Of a stretch of 64,000 nt of DNA, positions 24,171 through 32,382 are shown piece after piece. The notes under the pieces are model-generated. The model saw only the letters and a program-made list of their open reading frames with translations, searched no databases and was not told the DNA's origin. Both the position numbers and the translations under genes were made by a program. Source of the stretch: Cognatundibacterium oligocarboniphilum (GTDB lineage: Bacteria > Pseudomonadota > Gammaproteobacteria > Burkholderiales > Burkholderiaceae_D); contig NZ_JABXYJ010000001.1 in NCBI RefSeq assembly GCF_013377855.1, positions 310,001 through 374,000 of the forward strand, read 5' to 3'. Within the stretch, counting starts at the first letter, position 1. Each line of letters begins with the position of its first letter.

Positions 24171-27100
24171 TGCTGTCACGTCTGATTGCTTTTTCCCTGG
24201 CACAGCGTCTGCTGGTGGTGGTCGCCACGCTGATGATGATTGCCGCCGGCTACCAGGCTTTCCGCGGATTGCCGATTGATGCGTTTCCGGATGTATCAAC
24301 CACGCAGGTCAAGATCATCATGAAAGCGCCCGGCATGACGCCGGAAGAAGTCGAAGCACGCATCGTCGCACCGATTGAACAGGAATTGCTGGGCATCCCT
24401 CGGCAAGTGATCCTGCGCTCCCAGTCCAAATATGCGATTGCCGACATCACGCTCGATTTTCAGGATGGCACCGATGTGTTCTGGGCGCGCCAGCAGGTCA
24501 GCGAACGGCTGGGCAATGTGATGAAAGACCTGCCTGCTGTCGTCAGCGGCGGCCTGGCGCCGATCACCACGCCGCTGGGCGAAGTGTTCATGTTCACGAT
24601 CGAGGGACCGCTATCGCTGATGGAAAAACGCAGCCTGCTGGAATGGACGATACGGCCGCAGCTGCGCAACATTCCCGGCGTGGCCGATGTGAACTCGCTC
24701 GGCGGCATGGTCAGAAGTTTCGAGGTGGTACCCGATCCCGATGCGCTGGCGGCGCGGCAATTGTCACTGAGTCAGTTGCAGGCGGCGCTGGAAAGCAATA
24801 ACCGCAACGATGGCGCCGGCCGTCTCGCCAGCGGCGAAGAATCATTGCTGGTACGCAGTGACGGCAATATCCGCACGCTCGATGATGTACGGGCAATTGC
24901 CATCACCCAGCGCGACGGTAATGCCATTCGCGTCGGCGACGTCGCCACGGTCCGCATCGGTCAGCTGACCCGCTACGGCACGGTCACCAAAGATGGCAAG
25001 GGTGAAGCGGTGGAAGCGCTGGTACTGGCGATGCGCGGCGCCAATGCACAGCAGTTGGTCAATCAATTGCGCGAACGGCTGATCACGATCAATCAGTCTT
25101 TACCGAAAGGCACCGTCATCAAGCCGTTTTACGACCGCGGCAATCTGGTCGAACGCGCCGTCAATACGGTGCAGAAAGCGCTGGCGGAAGCGACTGTGCT
25201 GGTCGTGGTACTGCTGTATCTGTTCCTCGGCAATGTCCGTTCAGCGCTGGTGGTGGCCTGCATCCTGCCGCTGTCTGCGCTGGGCACATTCCTGCTGATG
25301 GACAGTTTCGGCTTGTCGGCCAACCTGATGTCGCTGGGCGGGCTGGCGATCGCGATTGGCATGCTGGTTGATGCGGCGGTGGTGGTGGTGGAAAACGTGG
25401 AAGCGCACAGTGAAAACCACGGCCAGCCGGTGCTGCCGAGGCTGCATGTGATTTACCGGGCCGTCAGGGAAGTCGCGGTTCCGGTCACGGCAGGCATGCT
25501 GGTCATCATGATCGTATTTCTGCCTTTGCTGTCTTTGCAGGGACTGGAAGGAAAACTGTTCATCCCGGTCGCGCTGACCGTCATCTTCGCGCTGGCCTCG
25601 TCGCTGCTGCTGTCGCTGACGGTGATTCCGGTGCTGTCCTCCTTTTTCCTGCAGCATGAACATGGTGGTTCGCCGCGTCTGGTGCAACGCATGGAAGCCG
25701 CCTACCGCGCCCTGCTGAACCGTGCGCTGCGGCACAGCCGCCTGGTCAGCATCGCCGCGATGACCGTGCTGGTGCTGACCGCCTGCCTGTTTCCCTTTAT
25801 CGGTAAATCTTTCATGCCGGTGCTGGATGAGGGCGACATCATCATGCAGATAGAAAAACTGCCTTCAGTCAATCTGCAGGAATCGGCCCGCATTGATCAG
25901 GCGATCCAGCGGCGGATTCTGGAACAGGTGCCGGAAGTCACCAGCATCGTGGCGCGTGCCGGCTCGGATGAACTGGGACTGGACCCGATGGGGCTCAATG
26001 AAACTGATACCTTTCTGGTGCTGAAACCGCGCAACGAATGGAAAGTGGCCGATAAAGAAGCACTGATCGTCCAGCTGCGCCATGTGACCGCCGAATTTCC
26101 CGGCCTCAATTTCAGTTTCACCCAGCCGATTGAAATGCGGACATCGGAAATGCTGTCCGGCGTGCGCGGCGATCTGGCCATCAAGATATACGGCCCGGAC
26201 ACCAGGACTCTGGGCATTCTGGCGGAACAGATTGTGAAGATCGTATCCGGCATCAGCGGCAGTCAGGACGTGCTGACCGTCAACAATGACGGCGTGCAGT
26301 ATCTGCAGATCGATATCCGGCGCGAAGCCGCAGGCCGCCTCGGCCTCAGTGTGGAGCAGATTCAGAACGATCTGCGCACGCTGGTGGAAGGACGGATCAG
26401 CGGGGTGGTGATTCAGGAAGGACAGCGCCTGCCGCTGCTGATCCGCGGCAGCGACCAGATCCAGATGTCGCCGGAACTGTTCCGTCAGCTGCGGCTGCCG
26501 ATGGCCGATGGCCAGGCAATTCCGCTATCGCAGATTGCCGATCTGCGAACCCTCGAAGGGCCGGTCAAAGTCGAACGTGAAAATTCATCCCGGCTCACCG
26601 TGGTACGTGCCAATGTGCGCGACCGCGATCTGGTCAGCTTTGTCGAGGAAGCAAAAATCAAAGTCGCGCAACAGGTTAGACTGCCTGCCGGTTACCGCCT
26701 GAGCTGGGGCGGACAATTTGAAAACCAGCAACGTGCAGCGGCACGGCTGGCGATTGTGATCCCGGTGGCGCTGGCGCTGATTTTCCTGTTGCTGTTCACC
26801 ACCCTGCACAGCATCCGGCAGGCATTGCTGGTGTTTGTGAATATTCCGTTCGCGCTGGTGGGCGGCGTGATCGCACTGGCGGTCACCGGCGAATACCTGT
26901 CGGTGCCGGCATCGGTCGGTTTCATCGCACTGATGGGGATTGCGGTACTGAATGGCCTGGTGATGATCAGTTATTTCAATCAACTGGTGGCACGCGGTAT
27001 TCCGCTGCCGGAAGTTGTTTCGGAAGGCGCCTTGCGCCGTTTCCGGCCGGTGATGATGACGGCCAGCATCACTGCCTTTGGTCTGATACCACTGCTGATG

Positions 27101-27262
27101 GCGACCGGCCCCGGTTCGGAAATCCAGAAACCGCTGGCGATCGTCGTCATCGGCGGACTGGTCTCCGCCACGCTGCTGACGCTGATCCTGCTGCCTATCC
27201 TGTTCCAGCGCTTCGGCATTCCGCCTGTCACCGGCGCGGCGGCTGACAGCAAAACGCCTTAA
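24170..27262 (+). CDS. RND efflux inner-membrane pump, CusA/CzcA (HME) family
   Basis: A 1030-residue pump with the two-fold RND repeat: 12 helices and two large periplasmic loops. The opening RLLVVVATLMMIAAGYQAFRGLPIDAFPDVS is typical of heavy-metal efflux members. The fourth helix reads GGLAIAIGMLVDAAVVVVEN, with the proton-relay Asp and Glu; the AIG..VDAA form resembles CusA-type more than the DFG..VDGA form of CzcA-type pumps. It expels a cation from periplasm or cytoplasm by proton antiport. The metal cannot be fixed by reading; the family is certain. Confidence 0.92.
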   Translation: MLSRLIAFSLAQRLLVVVATLMMIAAGYQAFRGLPIDAFPDVSTTQVKIIMKAPGMTPEEVEARIVAPIEQELLGIPRQVILRSQSKYAIADITLDFQDGTDVFWARQQVSERLGNVMKDLPAVVSGGLAPITTPLGEVFMFTIEGPLSLMEKRSLLEWTIRPQLRNIPGVADVNSLGGMVRSFEVVPDPDALAARQLSLSQLQAALESNNRNDGAGRLASGEESLLVRSDGNIRTLDDVRAIAITQRDGNAIRVGDVATVRIGQLTRYGTVTKDGKGEAVEALVLAMRGANAQQLVNQLRERLITINQSLPKGTVIKPFYDRGNLVERAVNTVQKALAEATVLVVVLLYLFLGNVRSALVVACILPLSALGTFLLMDSFGLSANLMSLGGLAIAIGMLVDAAVVVVENVEAHSENHGQPVLPRLHVIYRAVREVAVPVTAGMLVIMIVFLPLLSLQGLEGKLFIPVALTVIFALASSLLLSLTVIPVLSSFFLQHEHGGSPRLVQRMEAAYRALLNRALRHSRLVSIAAMTVLVLTACLFPFIGKSFMPVLDEGDIIMQIEKLPSVNLQESARIDQAIQRRILEQVPEVTSIVARAGSDELGLDPMGLNETDTFLVLKPRNEWKVADKEALIVQLRHVTAEFPGLNFSFTQPIEMRTSEMLSGVRGDLAIKIYGPDTRTLGILAEQIVKIVSGISGSQDVLTVNNDGVQYLQIDIRREAAGRLGLSVEQIQNDLRTLVEGRISGVVIQEGQRLPLLIRGSDQIQMSPELFRQLRLPMADGQAIPLSQIADLRTLEGPVKVERENSSRLTVVRANVRDRDLVSFVEEAKIKVAQQVRLPAGYRLSWGGQFENQQRAAARLAIVIPVALALIFLLLFTTLHSIRQALLVFVNIPFALVGGVIALAVTGEYLSVPASVGFIALMGIAVLNGLVMISYFNQLVARGIPLPEVVSEGALRRFRPVMMTASITAFGLIPLLMATGPGSEIQKPLAIVVIGGLVSATLLTLILLPILFQRFGIPPVTGAAADSKTP

Positions 27263-27304
27263 CGGAAAAATCACTCGGCGCTCCACTTACCGGAATGAAT
27301 ACCT

Positions 27305-27640
27305 ATGACACACACTGAAACACACTCTGTCGCCGTCAAAGATTCGCTGCTGCATCTGGCGATTCCCCGCACGCTGGAAGAAGAAGTCGCTGACTTTCTG
27401 CTACTGCATCCGGCGCTGGCAAGCGGCTTTACCATGATCGATGCGCAAGGCATGGGACAAGGGGTCAGCCTGCTGAGCGCAATCGAAAAAGTACAGGGTC
27501 GTTGTAAACGCAAGCTGATCCTGGTGGCAGGCACCCAGCCGCAATTGCTGCATTTGCTGGAGCTGTTGAAAAAAGAGCTTCCCAGTCCGGACGTCGCCTA
27601 CTGGATCACGCCATTGCTGGCGTTCGGGAGGCTGGCATGA
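27305..27640 (+). CDS. DUF3240 family protein
   Basis: A 111-residue cytoplasmic protein with a ferredoxin-like alpha/beta pattern similar to PII-type folds: PRTLEEEVADFLLLHPALASGFTMIDAQGMGQG and a C-terminal DVAYWITPLLAFGRL. DUF3240 genes are commonly found between pump and outer-membrane genes of czc-like operons, as here. A regulatory or metal-sensing role is suspected but unproven. The stop overlaps the next start by 4 bp (27637-27640). Confidence 0.85.
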   Translation: MTHTETHSVAVKDSLLHLAIPRTLEEEVADFLLLHPALASGFTMIDAQGMGQGVSLLSAIEKVQGRCKRKLILVAGTQPQLLHLLELLKKELPSPDVAYWITPLLAFGRLA

Positions 27641-28896
27641 AGCTGTACACCTGTTTTTTGCTGGCAGCACTGCTGGGAACACTTGCATTCGGTGCACAGG
27701 CAACCCCACCCGCCGAGATACCGGCCGATCTGTCCGCCATTCTGCCGCCACGACAAGCGGTGCAGCAGACGCTGGAAAACCTGCAGACCCTGCGTACCGC
27801 CCGTCTGCAGCAGGACATGGCAGCGGCCAGCCGTCAGAAACTGGAATCGGGAAGTTATGAATGGGTGCTGCGCGCAGGCCAGACGCGGCGCACCGAAGCC
27901 AGCGGCCAGTCGCTGAAGGATCAGGAAATCGCACTGGAACGGCCGGTACGCTGGTTCGGCAAAGCCGGAAAAGACGCCGCCATCGGCGACAAGCAGATCA
28001 GTCTGGCGCAGCTCGCCTATGCCGATACCTGGCACGAAGCAGGCCGGACGCTGCTCAACGACTGGTTCGACACGCTGCGCGCCAGTGTCTACCGGCAAAA
28101 AATGGAAGAACAGCTGGAACTGTCGCGCCAGCTGCGGCAGCTGACTGAAAAACGGGTCAGGGCCGGTGATGCGGCACAGATTGAACTGGTGCAGGCAGAC
28201 ACCGAACTCCAACGGTTGGCGGCACAATGGCAACAGGCGCAGATGCGGGAAGAACAACAGCTGCAATTATTCAGCGCCACCTATCCCGGTTTACAGCCGG
28301 TGCCGCTACAGACACTGCCCGCACCGTTACCGGCCGGTCTCAGCCAGAATGCCTGGATCGATCTGATCATGGACGACAACCATGAACTGGAGCTGGCGGA
28401 GGAAGAAGCAGCCTTGTCCCGCATGCAGGCCAGCCGGTCCGCCAGCGACGCCATGCCTGACCCGACGATCGGCGTCCGCGCCTCACGCGAACGCGATGGC
28501 CAGGAACGCTTACTAGGCATCAGTATTTCAATTCCGCTGTCCGGCAGCGGACGGACGGCCGACAGCAACATGGCGCAGGTCAGAGCACGTATCTCGGCGG
28601 AAAAACACAGCCTGACCCGCATGAAAGTCCTGCGCGATGCACAGCGCGTCACGCGGGAAGCCGGGCATCTGTACAGTATCTGGCAAAGCCAGCAGCAAGT
28701 GGAGCAGCAAAGTCAGGCACAGGCGGCGACCATGATGCGGGCATATCAGCTGGGTGAAGCCGCCTTCAGCGACACCCTGCAGACGCGCCGTATGGCGCTC
28801 GAAGCCAGTCTGACGGCCGCCACGGCACAGCTCGACGCACTGCAGGCGCATGCCAGGCTGGAGCTGGATGCACACCGGCTATGGACGGTGGACTGA
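27637..28896 (+). CDS. TolC-family outer membrane efflux protein (CzcC type)
   Basis: A 419-residue protein with a signal peptide (cleavage near AQA|TP, residue 22) and two long coiled-coil halves typical of TolC family channels: NLQTLRTARLQQDMAAASRQKLESG and the later MRVQARISAEKHSL-type helices. ERPVRWFGKAGKDAAIGDKQISLAQLAYADTWHEAGRTLLNDWFD matches CzcC-like channels. It completes the tripartite pump, being last in the operon after DUF3240, and a strong terminator follows at 28942. Confidence 0.9.
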   Translation: MKLYTCFLLAALLGTLAFGAQATPPAEIPADLSAILPPRQAVQQTLENLQTLRTARLQQDMAAASRQKLESGSYEWVLRAGQTRRTEASGQSLKDQEIALERPVRWFGKAGKDAAIGDKQISLAQLAYADTWHEAGRTLLNDWFDTLRASVYRQKMEEQLELSRQLRQLTEKRVRAGDAAQIELVQADTELQRLAAQWQQAQMREEQQLQLFSATYPGLQPVPLQTLPAPLPAGLSQNAWIDLIMDDNHELELAEEEAALSRMQASRSASDAMPDPTIGVRASRERDGQERLLGISISIPLSGSGRTADSNMAQVRARISAEKHSLTRMKVLRDAQRVTREAGHLYSIWQSQQQVEQQSQAQAATMMRAYQLGEAAFSDTLQTRRMALEASLTAATAQLDALQAHARLELDAHRLWTVD

Positions 28897-28941
28897 ACAG
28901 ATTCTGGCATATGTGCAGTTCTTGAAACCCTCAAAAAGAAC

Positions 28942-28973
28942 AAAAAAAGGCAGCGCATGGCTGCCTTTTTTTT
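28942..28973 (+). terminator. Rho-independent terminator of the RND operon
   Basis: AAAAAAAGGCAGC-GCATG-GCTGCCTTTTTTTT gives a stem of up to 13 bp ending in eight T residues, 45 bp past the TolC-type gene. Its A-run on the left would let it also act on the minus strand, where the orphan binding-protein gene ends at 29047, further upstream. Confidence 0.9.
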
Positions 28974-29046
28974 GAGGAAAACTTAGTCTGTATTCAGTAT
29001 GTATTCCGTACGCCGTGCAAAAGCCCGGCGCCGGATGGGTACCGGT

Positions 29047-30168
29047 TTAACGGGACCATGCCTGCTGGTAATGGCTGCGGTAATCGTTTGCCGGATCAAA
29101 CGTGTTGCGTGCACCACCGTCGTACGCAATATTCTGTGCCGTCACCAGATGTACCGGTGTCACATAACCGCTGGGCTGGTCACCGGACATCGCGCGGTTC
29201 AATTCATCCACCAGTTGCCAGGCGTGCATCGCCAGTGGCTCGGGCACGGTACCAGTCTGGATGCCGTTGGCGCGAATGCGGCGATAGGCCGCCGGTGAAC
29301 CGTCGCCGGCAGAAATGCCTGTGAGCTTGTTCGCCGCCACCAGCGGCGCCACCGAGGGGGAATCAAGCAGATCGAAGTAAAAATCATTGACGGCGATGGT
29401 ATGCGTCCATTTGGTGCCGTGGCGTTTCACCAGCACTTCGACCACACTTTTCATTTTCAGGTAGGCGTCATTCAGCGGCACGTCTTCCACGCTCAGGATA
29501 CGGCAGCCTTCGCACTGTTTCAGCGTTTCGATCATCGCTGCTGATTTGGCTGCCATATAAGAATTGGTGGAGTCGGTGAAAACGACGATTCCCGCCTTGC
29601 TGTTGGAATCGACCACCGTATAAAGCGCCGCGACCTGCGCCACCTCTTTAGGATTGGAGGTGATGTTGGTAAACAGACCGTCGGTCGGGCCATTCCTGAC
29701 AGAAGCATGCCAGCCGACAACCGGAACCTTGGCCTTGGCCGCCGCTGCCATGCCCTTGGCCTGCGTGGTGACATCGACACCGGCGAGGATGATGCCGTCA
29801 GCCTTCATGTCCAGTGCCTGAGTGATGATGGCCGCCCCCTGGTTGCAGCGGCCGCGGCAATCAATCGGCAGGGTTTCCCACGAACCTGCGGCACCGGCTT
29901 CACGTACGCCGTGAAACACACCGGCGATACCGGCATCGCTCATATCACCGGCAATGAAGATGATTTTCTTTTTCTTCTGGATTTTCGGTCCTTCGACCGG
30001 CCCTTCCCATTTGTTTTTCAATGCAGCAGCACGGGCGACCTTGGCATTCGCGCGGCTCATGAATTGCATGGGATTTTCCTGGGCTGTGGCGGCGCCGGAG
30101 ATGAAACTTAACGCCAGCAGCAACACAGTCAGAGTCTTACTAGGAATATTACTAGGAATCACGATCAT
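29047..30168 (-). CDS. Orphan sugar-type periplasmic substrate-binding protein
   Basis: A 373-residue secreted protein. A signal peptide (cleavage near ATA|QE, residue 29) precedes a type I binding-protein fold of the Peripla_BP_4/RbsB kind: KKIIFIAGDMSDAGIAGVFHGVREAG, ALDMKADGIILAGVDV and ISAGDGSPAAYRRI. Ligand could be a sugar or a signal such as AI-2. No ATPase or permease lies nearby, so it may serve a distant transporter or a sensor. A terminator-like hairpin ends only 20 bp before the ATG, within its leader. The ribosome site is weak (GAG). Confidence 0.85.
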   Translation of the reverse strand: MIVIPSNIPSKTLTVLLLALSFISGAATAQENPMQFMSRANAKVARAAALKNKWEGPVEGPKIQKKKKIIFIAGDMSDAGIAGVFHGVREAGAAGSWETLPIDCRGRCNQGAAIITQALDMKADGIILAGVDVTTQAKGMAAAAKAKVPVVGWHASVRNGPTDGLFTNITSNPKEVAQVAALYTVVDSNSKAGIVVFTDSTNSYMAAKSAAMIETLKQCEGCRILSVEDVPLNDAYLKMKSVVEVLVKRHGTKWTHTIAVNDFYFDLLDSPSVAPLVAANKLTGISAGDGSPAAYRRIRANGIQTGTVPEPLAMHAWQLVDELNRAMSGDQPSGYVTPVHLVTAQNIAYDGGARNTFDPANDYRSHYQQAWSR

Positions 30169-30188
30169 GGTTCTCGGTCAGTCAGGTT

Positions 30189-30216
30189 AAAAAAAACCTG
30201 CGTGAAACACGCAGGT
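30189..30216 (-). terminator. Intrinsic terminator in the 5' leader of the binding-protein gene
   Basis: On the minus strand ACCTGCGTG-TTT-CACGCAGGT is a 9-bp perfect stem followed by an unbroken T-run (plus-strand As at 30189-30196). It ends 20 bp before the ATG at 30168, leaving no room for a promoter below it. So it is either an attenuator in the leader, or the end of an upstream transcript or small RNA. A second hairpin, CCTGTC-N12-GACAGG, lies just upstream at 30260-30283, and the motif GTACCTG occurs in both. Confidence 0.7.
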
Positions 30217-30541
30217 ACTATTTCATCTTTTCCAGACTGACACCGGCATTGAGCCTGATCCTGTCACACGCTACGACGACAGGTACTTTTCAGAAATGTT
30301 CCGCGCCAATCTAACTTGCAACAAATATTTACATTTGCCTTGATTATTGCAGAAAATTTTTCCAAGTAAATAGAGTTTATGTACCAGGATTAACGATATG
30401 GAATTTAATTCAACCCAATTGAATCTGAACAATATTTTGAACTATATAAAATAAATATAGCCATTCAAAATTTTGTTCCGTACAGCAACATTGAGTGGTC
30501 TGATTACTATTTACAACATTTCCTTCCGTTGTTAAGTCGTT
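30217..30541. other. AT-rich intergenic region (putative leader or small RNA zone)
   Basis: The 373-bp gap 30169-30541 has no credible gene. Its far half (about 30320-30480) is strikingly AT-rich compared with the surroundings, with several TATAAA-like and TTGAAT-like boxes suitable for a minus-strand promoter. I could not match the structured part near 30240-30300 to a riboswitch class I know. Confidence 0.45.
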
Positions 30542-31381
30542 TTATTTCCAGATAATGTCCCCGGAACCGTGTTTTTCCAGTTGGCGGCGCACCGGATTTC
30601 CCTGAATAAACAAGTCGCCGCTACCCAGCAGACGCCCGTTTACCTCTTCGCTGACGCTGACCCTGGCGTCACCGGAACCCATCGACTGCACGTTGAGCGT
30701 TGCCAGCCGGAATGCCGCCGCATTCAGATTGCCGGAACCGGACAATCTGGCACTCAGCGCCTTGCCCTGACCGTTCAGCAGGGCGTCGCCCGAACCGAGC
30801 ATATTCAGCTCCAGCATGTCGTTGCGGTCCAGTTGCAATTGCAGATCGCCGCTGCCGCTCATATTCGCCTGCAACTGCGTGAATTCACCTTCCAGCATGA
30901 CGTCACCGGAACCGTGCATCCGCAGATCGAGTTTGCTGCCTTTGAACCCTTTGATATTGCCGTCGCCGCTGCCGCTGAACTGCAGTTTTTCAATCGCCGG
31001 CAATGTCAGCTCGACCCGGGTCGCCTCACTCTTGCCAAGCGAGATGAAAATGCCGCGGGTCGCCACGTAGAGCGTATTACCTTCCATGCGGGTGGTTACG
31101 CGCGCCACCAGTTTCGGGTCGCCCTTGATGAACAGCTCCGGCGTAGCGCCTGCCCGCAGCAGCAGATCCAGCGGGCCGCTCATCACCACATTCACGATCC
31201 GTGCTTCCACTTCGCGCCGCTCGCTGGCAAGCGCGCTGCTGACTGCATTACCGCTGGCGGATGGCCCCGCAGCGCTGGCTGCAACCGTTGCTGCGTGGGC
31301 GCGGATCACCAGGGCAGATGCCGCCGTGAGAACGACCGATAAAGCCAGCAAGGTAACGCCGGTGCGCAAAATATGTTTCAT
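30542..31381 (-). CDS. Head GIN (DUF2807) domain-containing secreted protein
   Basis: A 279-residue protein with an N-terminal signal or anchor helix and then about eight repeats of roughly 20 residues, each carrying GSGD or GSGN (for example MHGSGDV, MSGSGDL, MLGSGDA, LLGSGDL). These are the turns of a right-handed beta-solenoid of the DUF2807 family, sometimes called putative auto-transporter adhesin. It is likely periplasmic or surface exposed. It follows the HAAS-like membrane protein by 47 bp in a common transcript. Function unproven. Confidence 0.9.
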   Translation of the reverse strand: MKHILRTGVTLLALSVVLTAASALVIRAHAATVAASAAGPSASGNAVSSALASERREVEARIVNVVMSGPLDLLLRAGATPELFIKGDPKLVARVTTRMEGNTLYVATRGIFISLGKSEATRVELTLPAIEKLQFSGSGDGNIKGFKGSKLDLRMHGSGDVMLEGEFTQLQANMSGSGDLQLQLDRNDMLELNMLGSGDALLNGQGKALSARLSGSGNLNAAAFRLATLNVQSMGSGDARVSVSEEVNGRLLGSGDLFIQGNPVRRQLEKHGSGDIIWK

Positions 31382-31428
31382 GATGTCATCCTTTCATTCA
31401 GATAAATTTTTCTCCGAAGCGGGCTGCG

Positions 31429-32175
31429 TCAGGCGACGCTGCCGGCTCTGAGCAGGTTCAGATTCCATTCCAGATAAGTCCTGAATCCGCGCCAGGTAGA
31501 GCGCGTGAGCCACATGCAGGACATCAGCAGCAGGATGCCTGCAGCGATCATGCCGCTGCCCTTGAACGCTTCGGCAGCGCCGAATTGTCTGCCCAGAAAA
31601 ATGGAAATGCTGTCTGTGGGAGCCGGATGCGGCGCGGCAGCGGACGGCTCCGGCACCGCTTTACCGTCAGCCACAACGCCTGCCGCATCGATATTGACTT
31701 CGATCTCCCGCTGTAGAACGCTCACGGAATGGTGTTTGGCTGGCAGGTTCAATCCCTGTGGAAACTCAATCGTCACGTGCTCTGCGCCGGAAAGCGCGAC
31801 GCCCGTGATCAGCACGCCGGACAAGTAAAGCACCAGCGCTGCGATGTAAGTTGCGCACAACGCCGAGCAATACACCAGCGCCGGTATCGCCATCAGCAGG
31901 TTGAATAGGGCCAGCCCGAACAGCGCCACCACCAGGTGTCCGAGACGACTGATGCTGAAACGCTGTCGCAGCGCCTGGTAATGCAGGCGGGTGCGCTTCT
32001 GCGCCACGATCAGCTGAGGCTTGGGCAGGCGGCTGATGATTTCCTGCTCGCTCTCGCCCGCCATCATGCCATCGACAAACTGGCCCTCGTAATCCCACAG
32101 GATTTCTTCCTGTACCGGCCCGGGGAAATCCTGCAGGGCAAGTTTCAGGGTATTCATGTATTCCATCTTGTCCAT
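31429..32175 (-). CDS. HAAS/DUF1700-like membrane protein
   Basis: A 248-residue protein. The N-terminal 70 residues (MNTLKLALQDFPGPVQEEILWDYEGQFVDGMMAGESEQEIISRL) match the HAAS signalling domain found in DUF1700 proteins, followed by three hydrophobic segments around 83-135 and a C-terminal helix near 210-230. Usually a PadR regulator gene precedes such proteins; here none is seen. ATG at 32175 has GGAG upstream and is preferred to 32187. It is probably co-transcribed with the DUF2807 gene, as is common for these pairs. Confidence 0.82.
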   Translation of the reverse strand: MDKMEYMNTLKLALQDFPGPVQEEILWDYEGQFVDGMMAGESEQEIISRLPKPQLIVAQKRTRLHYQALRQRFSISRLGHLVVALFGLALFNLLMAIPALVYCSALCATYIAALVLYLSGVLITGVALSGAEHVTIEFPQGLNLPAKHHSVSVLQREIEVNIDAAGVVADGKAVPEPSAAAPHPAPTDSISIFLGRQFGAAEAFKGSGMIAAGILLLMSCMWLTRSTWRGFRTYLEWNLNLLRAGSVA

Positions 32176-32382
32176 CACACACTCCATCTCGCCATTTCAA
32201 GGTCGGTGAAAAGCTGAAGACAGAATACGGAGCCGGAAACAAGAAGGCCAGCGCGATGCGACAGTGCGCTGAATCACCGGCATCAAATGCACAAATCGCC
32301 GATTGGACGGCAGATACTGCGAGGAGCTCAGAACCGGCGCAACACGGCAATGCTGTCTGAGGGCGGTTGTTCGTGCACTGTG

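Noticed and set aside
30596..31000. Regularly spaced repeats that could mimic a CRISPR array
   Set aside because: They are the coding GSGD repeats of the DUF2807 protein; spacing is about 60 bp, in frame, and without conserved DNA repeats and unique spacers.
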